A DNA stretch of 64,000 nucleotides from Clonostachys chloroleuca (lineage: Eukaryota; Ascomycota; Sordariomycetes; Hypocreales; Bionectriaceae). The notes under the pieces were generated by a model. It was not told where the DNA came from, made no database searches, and worked only from the letters and a program-made list of their open reading frames with translations. Made by a program: the position numbers and the translations under genes. The first letter of the stretch is position 1. Each line of letters starts with the position of its first letter. The stretch lies in contig JBANAY010000003.1 in the NCBI GenBank assembly GCA_037952775.1, forward strand, positions 13,950,001 through 14,014,000. The letters are read 5' to 3'. Shown one piece after another: positions 45,755-56,180 of this stretch.

Positions 45755-45860
45755 TCAGTCTTGCAGCAGAGAGGAACTGCAAAAAGAGGGGCGGGCAAGG
45801 GTCATAATTCGCAACGACAGAAGTAGCGGCAATGAGAATGGTGGTAGCGAAAAACTTCAT
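45661..45860 (-). pseudogene. Hydrophobin-like secreted protein remnant
   Basis: The minus-strand start at 45860 opens a signal peptide, MKFFATTILIAATSVVANYD, followed by YDPCP. This is how many class II-type hydrophobins begin. One base out of frame the sequence continues PLCCKTDV, the CC motif of hydrophobins. A CTAAC branch point and CAG acceptor follow, and the final exon LDQAVVCIPPASS ends in TAA at 45663-45661, matching the LGxAVxC end of the family. Hydrophobins coat aerial hyphae and spores. Here the central part (the loop with the third to sixth cysteines, including the second CC) is missing and the frame is shifted, so the gene is dead. Read straight through, it would give only a short peptide ending CLECWC. 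Confidence 0.55.
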
Positions 45861-48800
45861 TTTTGCGAAGTTGAAGGTTTGAAAGCGTAGAGTGGGTTTG
45901 AGGGACAAAAGTTTTGAAGTGATTGGAGACTTGGTATGAATCGTTTTCTGGTGATGAGGATGAAAAGAAAGGGTTAACCGGGGATTTCATTGGCTTTTAT
46001 AGATATTCACGACTAGCAAGATGGCAGTAAGTGGGATAGACTCGAAGTACAACTGCGGAGTTGATCCCGCCGTCGGATGGACAGCTCCCCCAAGTAGACA
46101 ACCATTTCTAGAATAATTGTCTGACTTATTTCACTCTTCAAACCATGATCCAGCCCCTTTCGAATTCTATTCGTAAGTTTAAGCGGTGAGGACATGAGGC
46201 GTTCTTGGCAGCATGCGCGACGTTGTGTAGAAGTTAAACACCACATCTGTACTTGCAGAGCCTTGTCTAGCGGCCTTTTCTCACACTTCTTATTGGACAA
46301 TTCATCGCTATTCCTTTGCATGAAGCCTGTGTGGGCTAAGACAACCCACAGTCGTTACTGCAGTTGAGACAGCGGGGCTCCATTTTGGATGAGAGAGAGC
46401 TTGATCACACGGTGTTTGGCTGAATCCTCCCGCATTCCGGACTCAGGCCAGGGTTTGTGTGAAGGAGGGAGACAAGTAGCAAATTACTACCATGGGGAGA
46501 TATCACTTCTTATCGTACCTGATGTTTACTTGTGCGCAGAGCTATCAACGTCCCTGTTTCACGGGATACTCGCACTTCAACATCCCTTATTCAAGGAGGA
46601 AAGTCGGACCGATTAGTTTCTACCGATAAGGAGAAATCAGGCCACAATTTTATAATTTAATTTCACATCCGAAACAAAACCTGACAGTTGTGGCCTTGCG
46701 GGTTAGCGTAGGGCGGCCGACCAAAAGCAAGCATCCTGATGTTAGACTCCTGCTTTCAGCTTGACCTTTCCACACGTGGAAGGAGGTCCCCTGCTTCCTC
46801 TTTGAGCTCATGAGTATCTCTATGCTTAAATTGAGGGTTGTAGAAGGCGGTGGGAATCCTCCGGCTTATTCTTGGCTGCATACAATCCAGCCTAGTCTTT
46901 TCTAAGAACGCTGAGGAGGCAAGTGCACGCTTTTTGACGGGAGGCTATCCCGTCGGGCACCAACGTCCATGTACACAGTCTTAAATATTCAATCAACGGT
47001 GGCTGTCATCGCAACTAGCTAGGAAGTAGTTAGTGTCTCACAAATACAGACATGCATGTTAGGGGCCAGCGCTGTTCGAAGTAGAAAGAAGGACCTGGAG
47101 CGTTATCCGTCGATCGGAGATTTCCATCATAGCTATCCGTCCGCTGTAGAGCCGACTCTAGTTGTTTTTCTATCTAGGTTTCGCTTTTTCCGGGAGCTAA
47201 AATAATCGTTCTTGATCATTCTCTTCGGGGCCGCGGCCTCGGTGATTCTCGAGATTAAATCCGACGTGATTAATTCCGATGCTCGGAGCTTGTCAACAAG
47301 TGGCTGAACATTTACCCCTCTTACTAAACATAGCTACAGCAACACGTCTACCAATATGACAGATCACAGCGCGGTGATGTGTAAAGGACATGAAGTCAAG
47401 GTCAAGAGGGATGTGGGTAAATTCCACGGCTGACTGCACGTGAGGAAGACATGCGATCAGAACTTTTTTTTCCTTGTGATGATCCCAAATATTATAGATC
47501 CATCAATGAGCGCCTTAACTCTACCCGAAGACCTTATAAATTTGTCATATCTCATCCAATTCTCCATCCCATGACTCAAAAGACATACATCCCTTGTCTA
47601 GTACTCATGCCAAGTTTCCAGCCAAATTGTCTATGTATCCATGAATGTCACAAATTAATTTCTTTGTTCGTACTTTGGCTGCAAATACATAGTAATAGTT
47701 TCGGATGCTTTACGACTTATAGACAGCAGCTCACTCCGGCGTGCAAAGAGTGGGACAGTCAATTGGTTCAGATATAGCCCATCTTCGGCCAACCTCTTCA
47801 GCGCACACGGCACATATCCGATTCTCCGCAGGTGCTGATCCTTCATCCTAATCCTCAACCAACAGCAGCATGTGGAATGCCACCCATATTCACACCTTAC
47901 CTTCAAATGAGACATCGGGTCGATATGCCGCATTCTTACGATAGGGAGGCCGCCTGATTCTTACATACCATGTCTATGATGACCAACAGAATAGTGACTT
48001 CTTTCTTTGTCATTTCCAACCAGGCAATCTCGGGTCTAAAACATATTTCCAGCTCCTAACAAGAAGCATTAAAAAGGAAATGAGTGCGACAGCTTCTGAC
48101 AGGTCCCAAACGCATGCCCCGGCGATATCCAAGTCTCCCGAAGGTACCCGCAGCCTCAACTATGAGCTACCCTCCACAGCAAGATGGGTAGGAACAGGGT
48201 CGATCAACCAGTCAAGAGCCGATTGGCAGACATTGTCTCAGTTTACCGTTGCCCGGTGACGTTAGTACATGTAGTCATCCAGTGGCTGATTACTACAAAT
48301 CAAGACCAACGTTCTTCCGTTGTCAGCCCATGTGACTGCTCTCAGCCAGTCTACTTTTGTAGGCACCTGCACATCGGAAACCGTCGGATAGTGCACTCGT
48401 ACCAGCCCCAAATTAATATGATGCTAACCGGGGCCTTTCAGCTCATCCCAAAAAGATTCACGCACGCACCAACACACTCAGTCAGTCACGAGACAACCAG
48501 CAAGTGTTGCATTGATTCACTAGCTCGTTAGATTAACGTTGATCAACAGAGCGGTGATTTCTTGAAAAGTTTGAATGCCACAAGTAATAGCTTTCCGAGT
48601 CTCATCAGTAATTTCAACGTATGATCTTTCATTTCGCTCCATAGAACCGTGTGGCAGCCAATAAATACTACCAAGATGAGGTAGACGGTACATGACCCGG
48701 CTTGTTATGCTTCCGATTAGGATGGTGTTTGGATTTCAAATTTTTCAATTATTTTGGTCCACGGACTATTACCCCTCTCCAGGCCATAGTGAAAAACGGG

Positions 48801-49786
48801 GAGCAGGCAGGCAACAACTTAGTCGATGATGAAGCGGACAGTTCTAATCAGTCCCTCAACCTCTTCGCTGTCCGTTTGTTACGTTGTGAAAGTATTTCCA
48901 AGTTGGAACCTGATTCCTACCGAAACAAAATCCCGACCTACCAATCTGCTATGCAGTCAAGCCACCATGCCAAGTCCTAGTGTAGAACCAATAATCCTAG
49001 TAGATATTTAAACACTATTAGATATATACCCCAATTAGGATAGGTAGATGGAGAGACTGACAATATTAATCAAAAAGAAGTAAAAATATAATCGTTTAGG
49101 CTCTGCGATAATAACAAAAATTGCTTAAGCGAGAAATGCGGATAATAACTGCCGGATGATTTTCAAATGCCTGATGCAAGAATTTGGCAAGACTTATTTG
49201 TATACGCCACCTTTATTGCAAGGAGGGTAGACTAATCACTTTAGACCTGTGTAGGTTATTGCCAATTGCACATCAAAGGGGTTCCGGGTCGCGCGTGATC
49301 CGTCTCGGGAATATGCTTTTTCTCATACCCCATATACAACCTTAATAAAGAAACCATAACCACTACATTCCTCACCGGTTCAACACATTCCTCACCGCCA
49401 AACCTACGTATGCTAGACGCAGCGGTTGAGTCTTGAGGTCATTATCACCTAGTGACTGCGCTCTTTGGCTGGTCTGTTTACTTACTTTCCGCCCAACAAA
49501 CTGCAGACCGATCCACCACACTTGAGAGTTAACGGGTAATAAAACCACCTTCCGTTTTCCGTCATACGCCCTGGGCTTCTTCCTGTCACACCTTGTTGTT
49601 ACGCACATAATCCTAAGATTATCCCAATTCAAATTACACAGTTCATCTATCCCAGTGACCTTAAGATTAAATTGCATCTCTCTCCGTAGATGCTATCATT
49701 CCACCTCACTAGTGGAGCCAGCCCGCACATCTCGCGATTATCACGCAAATTCGCAGCCATCTTCTGCCAACTTAGCCTAAGGAATC
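45861..49786. other. Long gene-free stretch
   Basis: About 3.9 kb in which no frame on either strand (46013-46321, 46389-46616, 47451-47933, 48184-48531, 48702-49011, 49372-49677) shows a recognisable domain, signal peptide or splice-joined family pattern. 48990-49150 is A/T-rich. The last 100 bases are the likely promoter of the 14-3-3 gene. It may hold decayed repeats that cannot be seen by eye. Confidence 0.4.
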
Positions 49787-50742
49787 ATGAAGCACGACAA
49801 GTTTGGCCACTCGATCTCCCTCTTCGGGACCATAGCACTAACTTCATAGCGGTAGCCATTCTTTCCTCGCTCACCTCTGTGAGAAGGCTGAGCGTTACGA
49901 CGATATGGTCCCCCACCTGAAGGAAGTCATCAGCGCGGGTGGTGAGCTCACTTTCAATGAGCGGAGCCTTCTTGCCATTGCTTATTCGAGAATGGTCTGC
50001 ACCCGCCGTTCCAGCTTGCGCACCATATTATCGATCGAACAAAAGAAACAGCCAGATGTTAACGAGGAGCATATTGCCACTACCCGTGGATACCGCAAGA
50101 AGATTGAGAATGAGCTCGAGATAGTCTGTAGTGATATCTTAGATCTACTAGACGGGAGCCTGATTCCCAACGCCGGCACTGTCGAGTCAAAGGCCTTCTA
50201 TTATAAGATGTGTGCCTACTTTACTGGTCTTCACTGATTGAAAGAACTTGGGCTGACTCGCTCTGTTTTTAGGAAGGGGGACTACAGCCGTTACTTAGCC
50301 GAGTTCACATTGGGTGAAAAGCACACAGCTGCAGTTAGTTCTGCCTACATGGCCTACAAGGTGGGTTCCAAGTCTGTTGCTAGGCTTTGGATTATCCAAG
50401 AGTATTGACTGAAAATTCTGTGTTACTTCTAAGATTGCCACCGATTTTGTGCAGACCGAGTTTGCGGCCACTCATCGGTTGCGGCTAAGTTTGGCTCTCA
50501 ACGTCTCCGTCTTCTACTATGAAATTCTGAACTTACACGATCATGCCCGACATCTTGCGAAGGATGCTTTTGATGATGCCATTGTTGAACTTGACAGGCT
50601 TGCCAAGGAGCCTGATGATGAGAGCATATCTACCATGTGCATCCTCCGTGACAACCTATCCCTTTGGATATCTCCTGACAATGGTCAGCGGGGAGCCTCA
50701 ACCCAAGGGAAATTAAGGGAGAAGCTTTCTGCAACATGTTGA
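49787..50742 (+). CDS. 14-3-3 family protein, divergent paralogue, 254 aa
   Basis: Exons 49787-49800, 49856-50209, 50273-50360 and 50434-50742 sum to 765 bases in frame. 14-3-3 dimers bind phosphoserine/threonine motifs of many client proteins in cytoplasm and nucleus. The product reads HSFLAHLCEKAERYDDMVPH, LTFNERSLLAIAYSRMV, CTRRSSLRTILSIEQKK, FYYKMKGDYSRYLAEF, LSLALNVSVFYYEILNLHDH and ILRDNLSLWISPDNG. The arginines of the CTRRSSLR block, the RY of YSRYLAE, and the asparagines and tryptophan of the later helices are kept. The usual YKN of helix 3, whose lysine contacts the phosphate, is YSR, and the invariant tryptophan of the RRSSWR block is leucine. The first exon of 14 bases is inferred from splice signals. 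The 3' part is duplicated in inverted orientation at the right edge. Confidence 0.8.
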
Positions 50743-50917
50743 AATGAATGAAATATAGGTATCAACTATCTACCTAGTGAGACTCGTGTATAATGATTAT
50801 GTGACTGGCCTCGAACTTCGGAGATTTCCCTCTTAAGCTCTGATAATTTCCTGGCGTTCCTGCCCGGAGTTGTTATGGTGGAGACTATCAATGCAGGTCC
50901 ATAGACTCTCGATGGTA
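50743..50917 (+). other. 3' flank of the 14-3-3 gene, shared with the inverted copy
   Basis: Near-identical to the complement of about 63663-63820. Homology stops at CTCGATGGTATAG, where a LINE fragment begins. Confidence 0.7.
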
Positions 50918-51540
50918 TAGAGAGTCTCTGTATTGAGGTTGACACAAGGACTGGTCACTTGCGTGATACTAAGGGCCATCAGCTCTGTCATCACCCAGAT
51001 GAGCACCGGCAAGATTGGCCTCCGCGCCTACCTAAGTGCTGTCAACAAGACATCGACCAATGCCAATGCGATCGCGGACCACGAACAGTACGGCACATCC
51101 TGCTCGAATGCAGGAACTGGATAGAAGAACGGCACAAGATGTGGGCAGGCGAGCGACAATGCGTGGATATCAAGAGCTTTCTTTGTAGAACCGTCAATAG
51201 CAGTACAAGCAGCAAAGATGCTATTCAGGACGGTCCTCCTGGACCAATTCCGGGCAGTACCGGCCACAATTTCCGACACATAAAGTCGACTAGCGAATTC
51301 GGTAGATAGAAGGAAAGGAGGGCCGGAAGGCTTGGCACGTTCTTAGATACAGAGCAAATAAAAAGACTAGTAGCAGAGAGGCAACGAGACTCGAGTCGAG
51401 CGGGAAGTAGCTCTGCAAGGACACCAGTTTGACAGATAAGATAGTCCTTACAGAAGTGGCTCTCTGTTGAGCAAGAAGTGGGAACACCTGTATCATAGTT
51501 GGACGCTGCATAGCTGCTGATGGGCGGCTGGGATAGTCTA

Positions 51541-51584
<44 letters not shown>

Positions 51585-51590
51585 AAATGA
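50918..51590 (+). mobile_element. Tad-like LINE 3' end with (TAAA)n tail
   Basis: In two frames the sequence spells STGKIGLRAYLSAVNK, then CQCDRGPRTVRHILLECRNW, EERHKMWAGERQCVDIKSFL and KMLFRTVLLDQFRAVPAT. This is the end of the RNase H/zinc-binding region that closes ORF2 of fungal LINEs. Frame changes near 51055 and 51210 show decay. After a short 3' UTR comes the tetranucleotide tail (AAATn) at 51541-51590. The element is 5' truncated, as LINE insertions usually are, and landed in the 3' flank of the 14-3-3 gene. Confidence 0.8.
51541..51590. repeat. (TAAA)n microsatellite, LINE tail
   Basis: About eleven tandem TAAA units with one interruption (TAATAAA) at the right end. Confidence 0.9.
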
Positions 51591-51788
51591 GTAGTATATC
51601 TCATGTTCTAGGACAGCCACAAATCTCTAACAGTAGGAACAAGCGAGTATGGAGCAAAGTGGAAGATGTCTTAAGGCTGCACGTCACGGGGGATGAATAC
51701 GCTTCAGGTCACTTATGTGGGGGAAACGTCTATTCTTATCAAGGTGATAGGTACTCTGGGAAAAGCTTCAGTGAAGTACATCGTCCAC

Positions 51789-52031
51789 CTAGCATGATCT
51801 CCTTCTCTGCACCCTTGATTGCTCCAATGCTATACTATATCTTCTCAATTCCTTCTCTGCCTCGGTTGAGATTATCAGGGGTCGGGATGGTGACGCCAAG
51901 GAAGACCTTGTGTTATTTGTAGAATGCGTTGACGCTGGAGGTTTTTCGTGATCTACTTGGCGACAGGGCTCTGAGCAGTACGTTGCTCCCTCTGTTCGCG
52001 TATTACAGCTAAGGCAGTAATTATACTCCAT
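51789..52031 (-). CDS. Ecl1-like (life-span regulatory factor type) small zinc protein, 80 aa
   Basis: The start at 52031 gives MEYNYCLSCNTRTEGATYCS followed by EPCRQVDHEKPP. This is the CLSC...YCSxxCR arrangement of the Ecl1 family, short fungal proteins that bind zinc and extend chronological life span or respond to zinc and sulphur starvation in fission yeast. The rest is Ser/Thr-rich and ends RYSIALEQSRVQRRRSC, with no further domain. The frame extends upstream to another ATG at 52064, but that would place 11 extra residues before the conserved start. No intron is needed. Role here is by homology only. Confidence 0.55.
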   Translation of the reverse strand: MEYNYCLSCNTRTEGATYCSEPCRQVDHEKPPASTHSTNNTRSSLASPSRPLIISTEAEKELRRYSIALEQSRVQRRRSC

Positions 52032-53948
52032 CCTGAACCGAAAACTTATGTCGGAGAGTGCCAACAGATCCGGCAGAGCCGATGGCGACTATAACAATTG
52101 TAGTTACGGCCATTCGTTGGTACGTTGGTCTGTTCCTAATTGATGACGCCTCGAAGGACGACTGATAGTGGTGGAGAGGCGACAGGGGTGGCTCAGAGGA
52201 AATGAAGATATGATGGCAAGAATATGCGAGAGCGTTGTGGCAAGAGACTGGGGACGGCAGAATTTACCTTCGCGTGGAAGAAAACGCAGCTATACCAAAT
52301 CAGGTATGGTTGGTAGTTTCGAGAGCCTATTCAGAGAGAAGTTAACCGAAGTTTTGCCGTCAGAGTCATGCAAGTAGTACCGTGTCGTCGCAAGGTACCT
52401 GCACAGTCCCGAACACATCAAAGCGAAGAATCTTTGCGCCTACACGTTGGGTATCACGAGCGTAAGAATGGTTGTGCTATACGGACTTTGCACACAATCT
52501 GCCAGTCTCTCCTACCTCGTACAAGCGTTATATGCAATGAGGAGCTTACTGAGTGACTTCGGAGGTTGGGGGCCCAGCTATGTGAGATCCGCTAAGTCTA
52601 TCCTAGAAGTGTTGTTAATCCTCGGTTCCAACCCTCGGTAAGCCAGATAGCTAACGAACGTCATAGTGACCAGGGCCGCAAAGGTGATAATAGCACTAAC
52701 GGCGGCGGGGCTGATTTCTGGCATTTGGCGAGGGGGATTGGCGAAGCGAATCGAGCTCGAGAAGAAATAAAGGCCGAGCGAGGAGGTCTGCTTGGCTCGG
52801 CGATACTGGAGCAACTCACGGCGGAGACCGGTGGGCTTGTTCACCTCTGGATCGGAAGACCTGTTGTAGTCGTTGTGGTTTGCTTGGCTTGGTTGCAGTC
52901 ACTGTGGTTTCTTGACGTGTTGTTTATTTTTTAAACCGTTGTTAGCGCTAACTTATAATCGTTGAGGAAAGACAGACCTCTTTGGAAAAGACTATTCAGG
53001 TTTGGACAGTTGTGATGTGGTTATGATTTTTCATTCCGTTTCTCTTCTCTTTCGCATATAATGCAAAGGAGTGATGATGGTTGCAATGAGGAGTGTATCA
53101 TCCGTCTCACCTCCCATGCAGGACCCAATATATAAGCTTGCAGTTGGAGTGAGTCCGACGCATCGCTTCCAGATCTCTGTGTCTAGAATTAAGCTTGGGG
53201 AGCTTCCTCTCATCAGCCAATAATCATACCTCGCCCTATTGCCAAGTGAATGCTCCAAAAGTCAATCCCATTAAGACCAGGGAGCCTCGATTGTTTCAAT
53301 GTAGGCTTTGGCATCAGCTGCTCACATCTCACCCCATTGTCAAGGCGGTGAATATCTAAACTTGTTTCACCGCAGGCAATGGCAAGGTAATATAGATAAA
53401 TGCAAGATTTTGTTTCTGTTATATACTTGCTATGTTCTAAACTCTTATTCTCAATAGTTGGCCCACCTCAAGTAGACGGGACCCATTGTCAACTCAACGA
53501 CAGCCAAAACTTCGTATAAACGGCCACCCACAAACTAGAAAGGCAAAGGTAGCGAACTCCTATCCTTATGCCACGTAAAACCCGGACAAATCAACCCCAT
53601 CCATACTCCCAGTATATATAAAATATGAAATCAGTATTGTCGGCTATATGATGCTCCTTCACTCAGCAGGCAACTCCATAAATTAGTGTCTCGGCGTGGT
53701 TCCTTTTGTGAACGGCGGGCAGAAGTCCTGCTTTTCCACCTCGACGCCCATCATAATCATAAAATATTGTCGTTGGTACTGTAAAAGGGGCGATGGAGAA
53801 AAAAGTATGGACAAATAGAAAAGTAGTATAAGCGAAAGAAACTGATCCAAGTACTGCGTCGATAATGTACAAAACAAATACAACCGGGCAATTATACCGC
53901 GGTCCGATCTTGGTTTAGAATGTTGTAAGAAGAGGGTAGGCGTAGTGA
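52032..53948. other. Gene-free stretch, possible tiny membrane protein
   Basis: A minus-strand frame (52844-52578) contains MPEISPAAVSAIITFAALVT and a hydrophobic helix followed by a polar tail. It could be a 48-residue single-pass protein, but there is no support beyond hydropathy. The remainder (52900-53948) has no coding pattern. 53640-53948 is the 3' flank of the next regulator. Confidence 0.3.
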
Positions 53949-56180
53949 TTAAGATGGCCTGCCAAAGTCTATCTCGTTATTCATAGAGCCCATGCCAGGG
54001 ATGCCACCTTGCGGCGGGTATTGTTGCCGAGGGTCATGCATGTTGAAACTGGTTTGTCTCTGTGTCGGTTGCCTCATTCCCACCATATTGTTCATAGGCA
54101 TAGACGGCGGGACGGCTTGTGTATTCATTGGCTGGCTGTGCATTTTTTGTGGCATGCCACCCATGTGATGTTGTCGCATCCCCTCATGTCCTTGATCCAT
54201 GGGTGTATGCGGGTGCTGGTGCTGCGTTTGATGCTGCGCGTGGTTCATTGGGTTTGGTTGTGCTGGGTGGCCCATGGGGCTCATCACCATATCTGACATT
54301 GGAGTACAGGCAAAATTGTCCATGCCAGGAGGGTACTCAATGGTAGGTGACATGATTCCAGGTGAGCTGACGAAAGAGCTGCATATATCAGAGCGCTGAG
54401 GTGCAGTGGATGGGACACCGTTGGAGCTGGTGTTACCCACTGATTCCGGTGTGCCGGTGCTCAGGTCCATCACGTACTTCTTGTCATATTGCTCAACGGG
54501 GAACTTGCGATCATAATCGCTATCCATGGCGAGCTGGAGCTGTGGAGGTTGAGCCATCCCGGCATTGCCAAAACCATCGAAAATATCGACGTTGGCCATG
54601 TCCGGGTTCTCGGGGGGTTCTGGAGCATTGTGCTGACAAGCCGGGGTAGAATTTCGTGTGCCTTGTTCAAAAGAACGGGAAGGAAGCGATGGTCACCGTT
54701 GCGCGACATAGCGACGACGCTTAGGAGCTGGTTCATGTGCTCACGAGGACCAACGGCGAAGGGGTCACGCGAAGCAGGCTGAAGTGAGAGAAACTCAACA
54801 GCAGAGTGTGTCACTTCCAACAGCTTCTCAATCTAGGTAATAGTCAGTAAACGTTGTGTTGTGAAAGAGTTGAGTGATCAGCGCGGGCTACATACCAGTC
54901 CTAAGTTTAGCAGCTCCATGCCATGATTAGGGAATTGAGAGGCCATGCTCATCAGCAGATCTCGGGACATATTGCCGGAATACTGATAGGACATGGAATC
55001 GTCGTTCCAACCACTGACGGGACCGTTTGTAAGTTGCCAGATAGTGCTCTTCAGCCATTGCTGGTTCGTATGGGCATCAGCGAAGTTGGCATCCTGACAC
55101 AGATAAGACTGTACAAGATCGGTAAGCTGCTTCTGCAAACCGGCGAGGTATTGCGGCGACAGGTTGTGGCGAGCCTTGCTCCATGTGTTGTTGAAGGTGT
55201 CGTCAAAGGGCTTGAAGAGATTGCTTAGAATGAGAAAGCCGTTGAGCCGATGAGCAAGGGGGTCGGTGATGTCATCATTCACTGTGGGCAGATTGATGGT
55301 CGCCTGCAGGGTTAGAGGACGGCTGTGCTGGAGTGCATAAGCCCTAGAATGATTTGTTAGTCGGTTTCTATCCAGAAACCAGAGAAGATGGCTCTTACCT
55401 CTCGGTGGCGTAGACCAGCCAGAATAGTCGGCGACGACGTGAAGCTTCTACAGACTCAAGCTTCATGTAGTGATCCTCCTGGTGCATGCCAATCAGGTGG
55501 ATCATGGTGGAAGCCTCGCGAAGGTAATACCAAGAACGATCGTGCGACTCAAGTCCATAGTGGCATGCGAAGAGGAAGAAGTTGGTAGCCAAGACGTTCA
55601 GGCTGATGGAGTCGAGATATTCGTAGCCTTTACGTACTTTGACAGCTTCTTCAACAAGAAGCTGGCTCGAAACGATCGTTGCTCCAGGGAACAAATCGAG
55701 GTTGTAAGGATCACCAGCAGGTATGTTCATACCAGGCTGGAGCATGACGAAGGCACAGAGCGAAGTCAACAGGCAGTAAGCGCCACGGTTTTGCTCCATG
55801 TAAAGCGCCTGCTGTTCCACAGAGTTGCGGTCGAGGATCGGTAGCTGGGGGTATAGGTTGTCGAAGAAGAAGGCGATGCACTCCTTGACAAGTTCGCTCG
55901 TCAGGAATCCTGGAGTCGGGGCCAAGCCGGGGTTTGGTGGTGCACAAGGGCCTCCATTGATCCGGTTTTGGACCTTTGCTGACAGACTCGTTTGTCGTTG
56001 TGTCTCTCTCAGTTCGCTGATGACGTTTGCGCGGGAACCCTTGGGTCCCTTCTTCTGGGGGATCGCATTGTAGGTACACGAGAGCTGAGCCTGACCGCAG
56101 TTGCGGCATGGGTTGACACTATCGCACTTCACCTTGCGACGATGGCAAGCATCGCAGGCACGCTTCACGGCCTGCGTCAT
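53949..56180 (-). CDS. Zn2Cys6 transcription factor of RegA-like type (one frame break near the C-terminal part)
   Basis: Exon 1 (56180-55399) starts MTQAVKRACDACHRRKVKCD and NPCRNCGQAQLSCTYNAIPQ, a complete CX2CX6CX5CX2CX6C zinc cluster. It continues KKGPKGSRANVISELRETQR. The fungal-specific TF homology domain spans exon 1 and exon 2 (55343-54896), with YYLREASTMIHLIGMHQEDH and RRRRLFWLVYATER across a 55-base intron. Exon 3 begins at 54832 (IEKLLEVTHSAVEFLSLQP). The reading frame changes at a six-C run (54617-54612): before it HRFLPVLLNKAHEILPRLVS, after it ENPDMANVDIFDGFGNAG, then a Gln/His/Met-rich tail to the stop at 53949. One missing C (mutation or sequencing slip) explains it. I recall similar proteins annotated as C6 factor RegA, but that name is uncertain. 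Confidence 0.75.
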
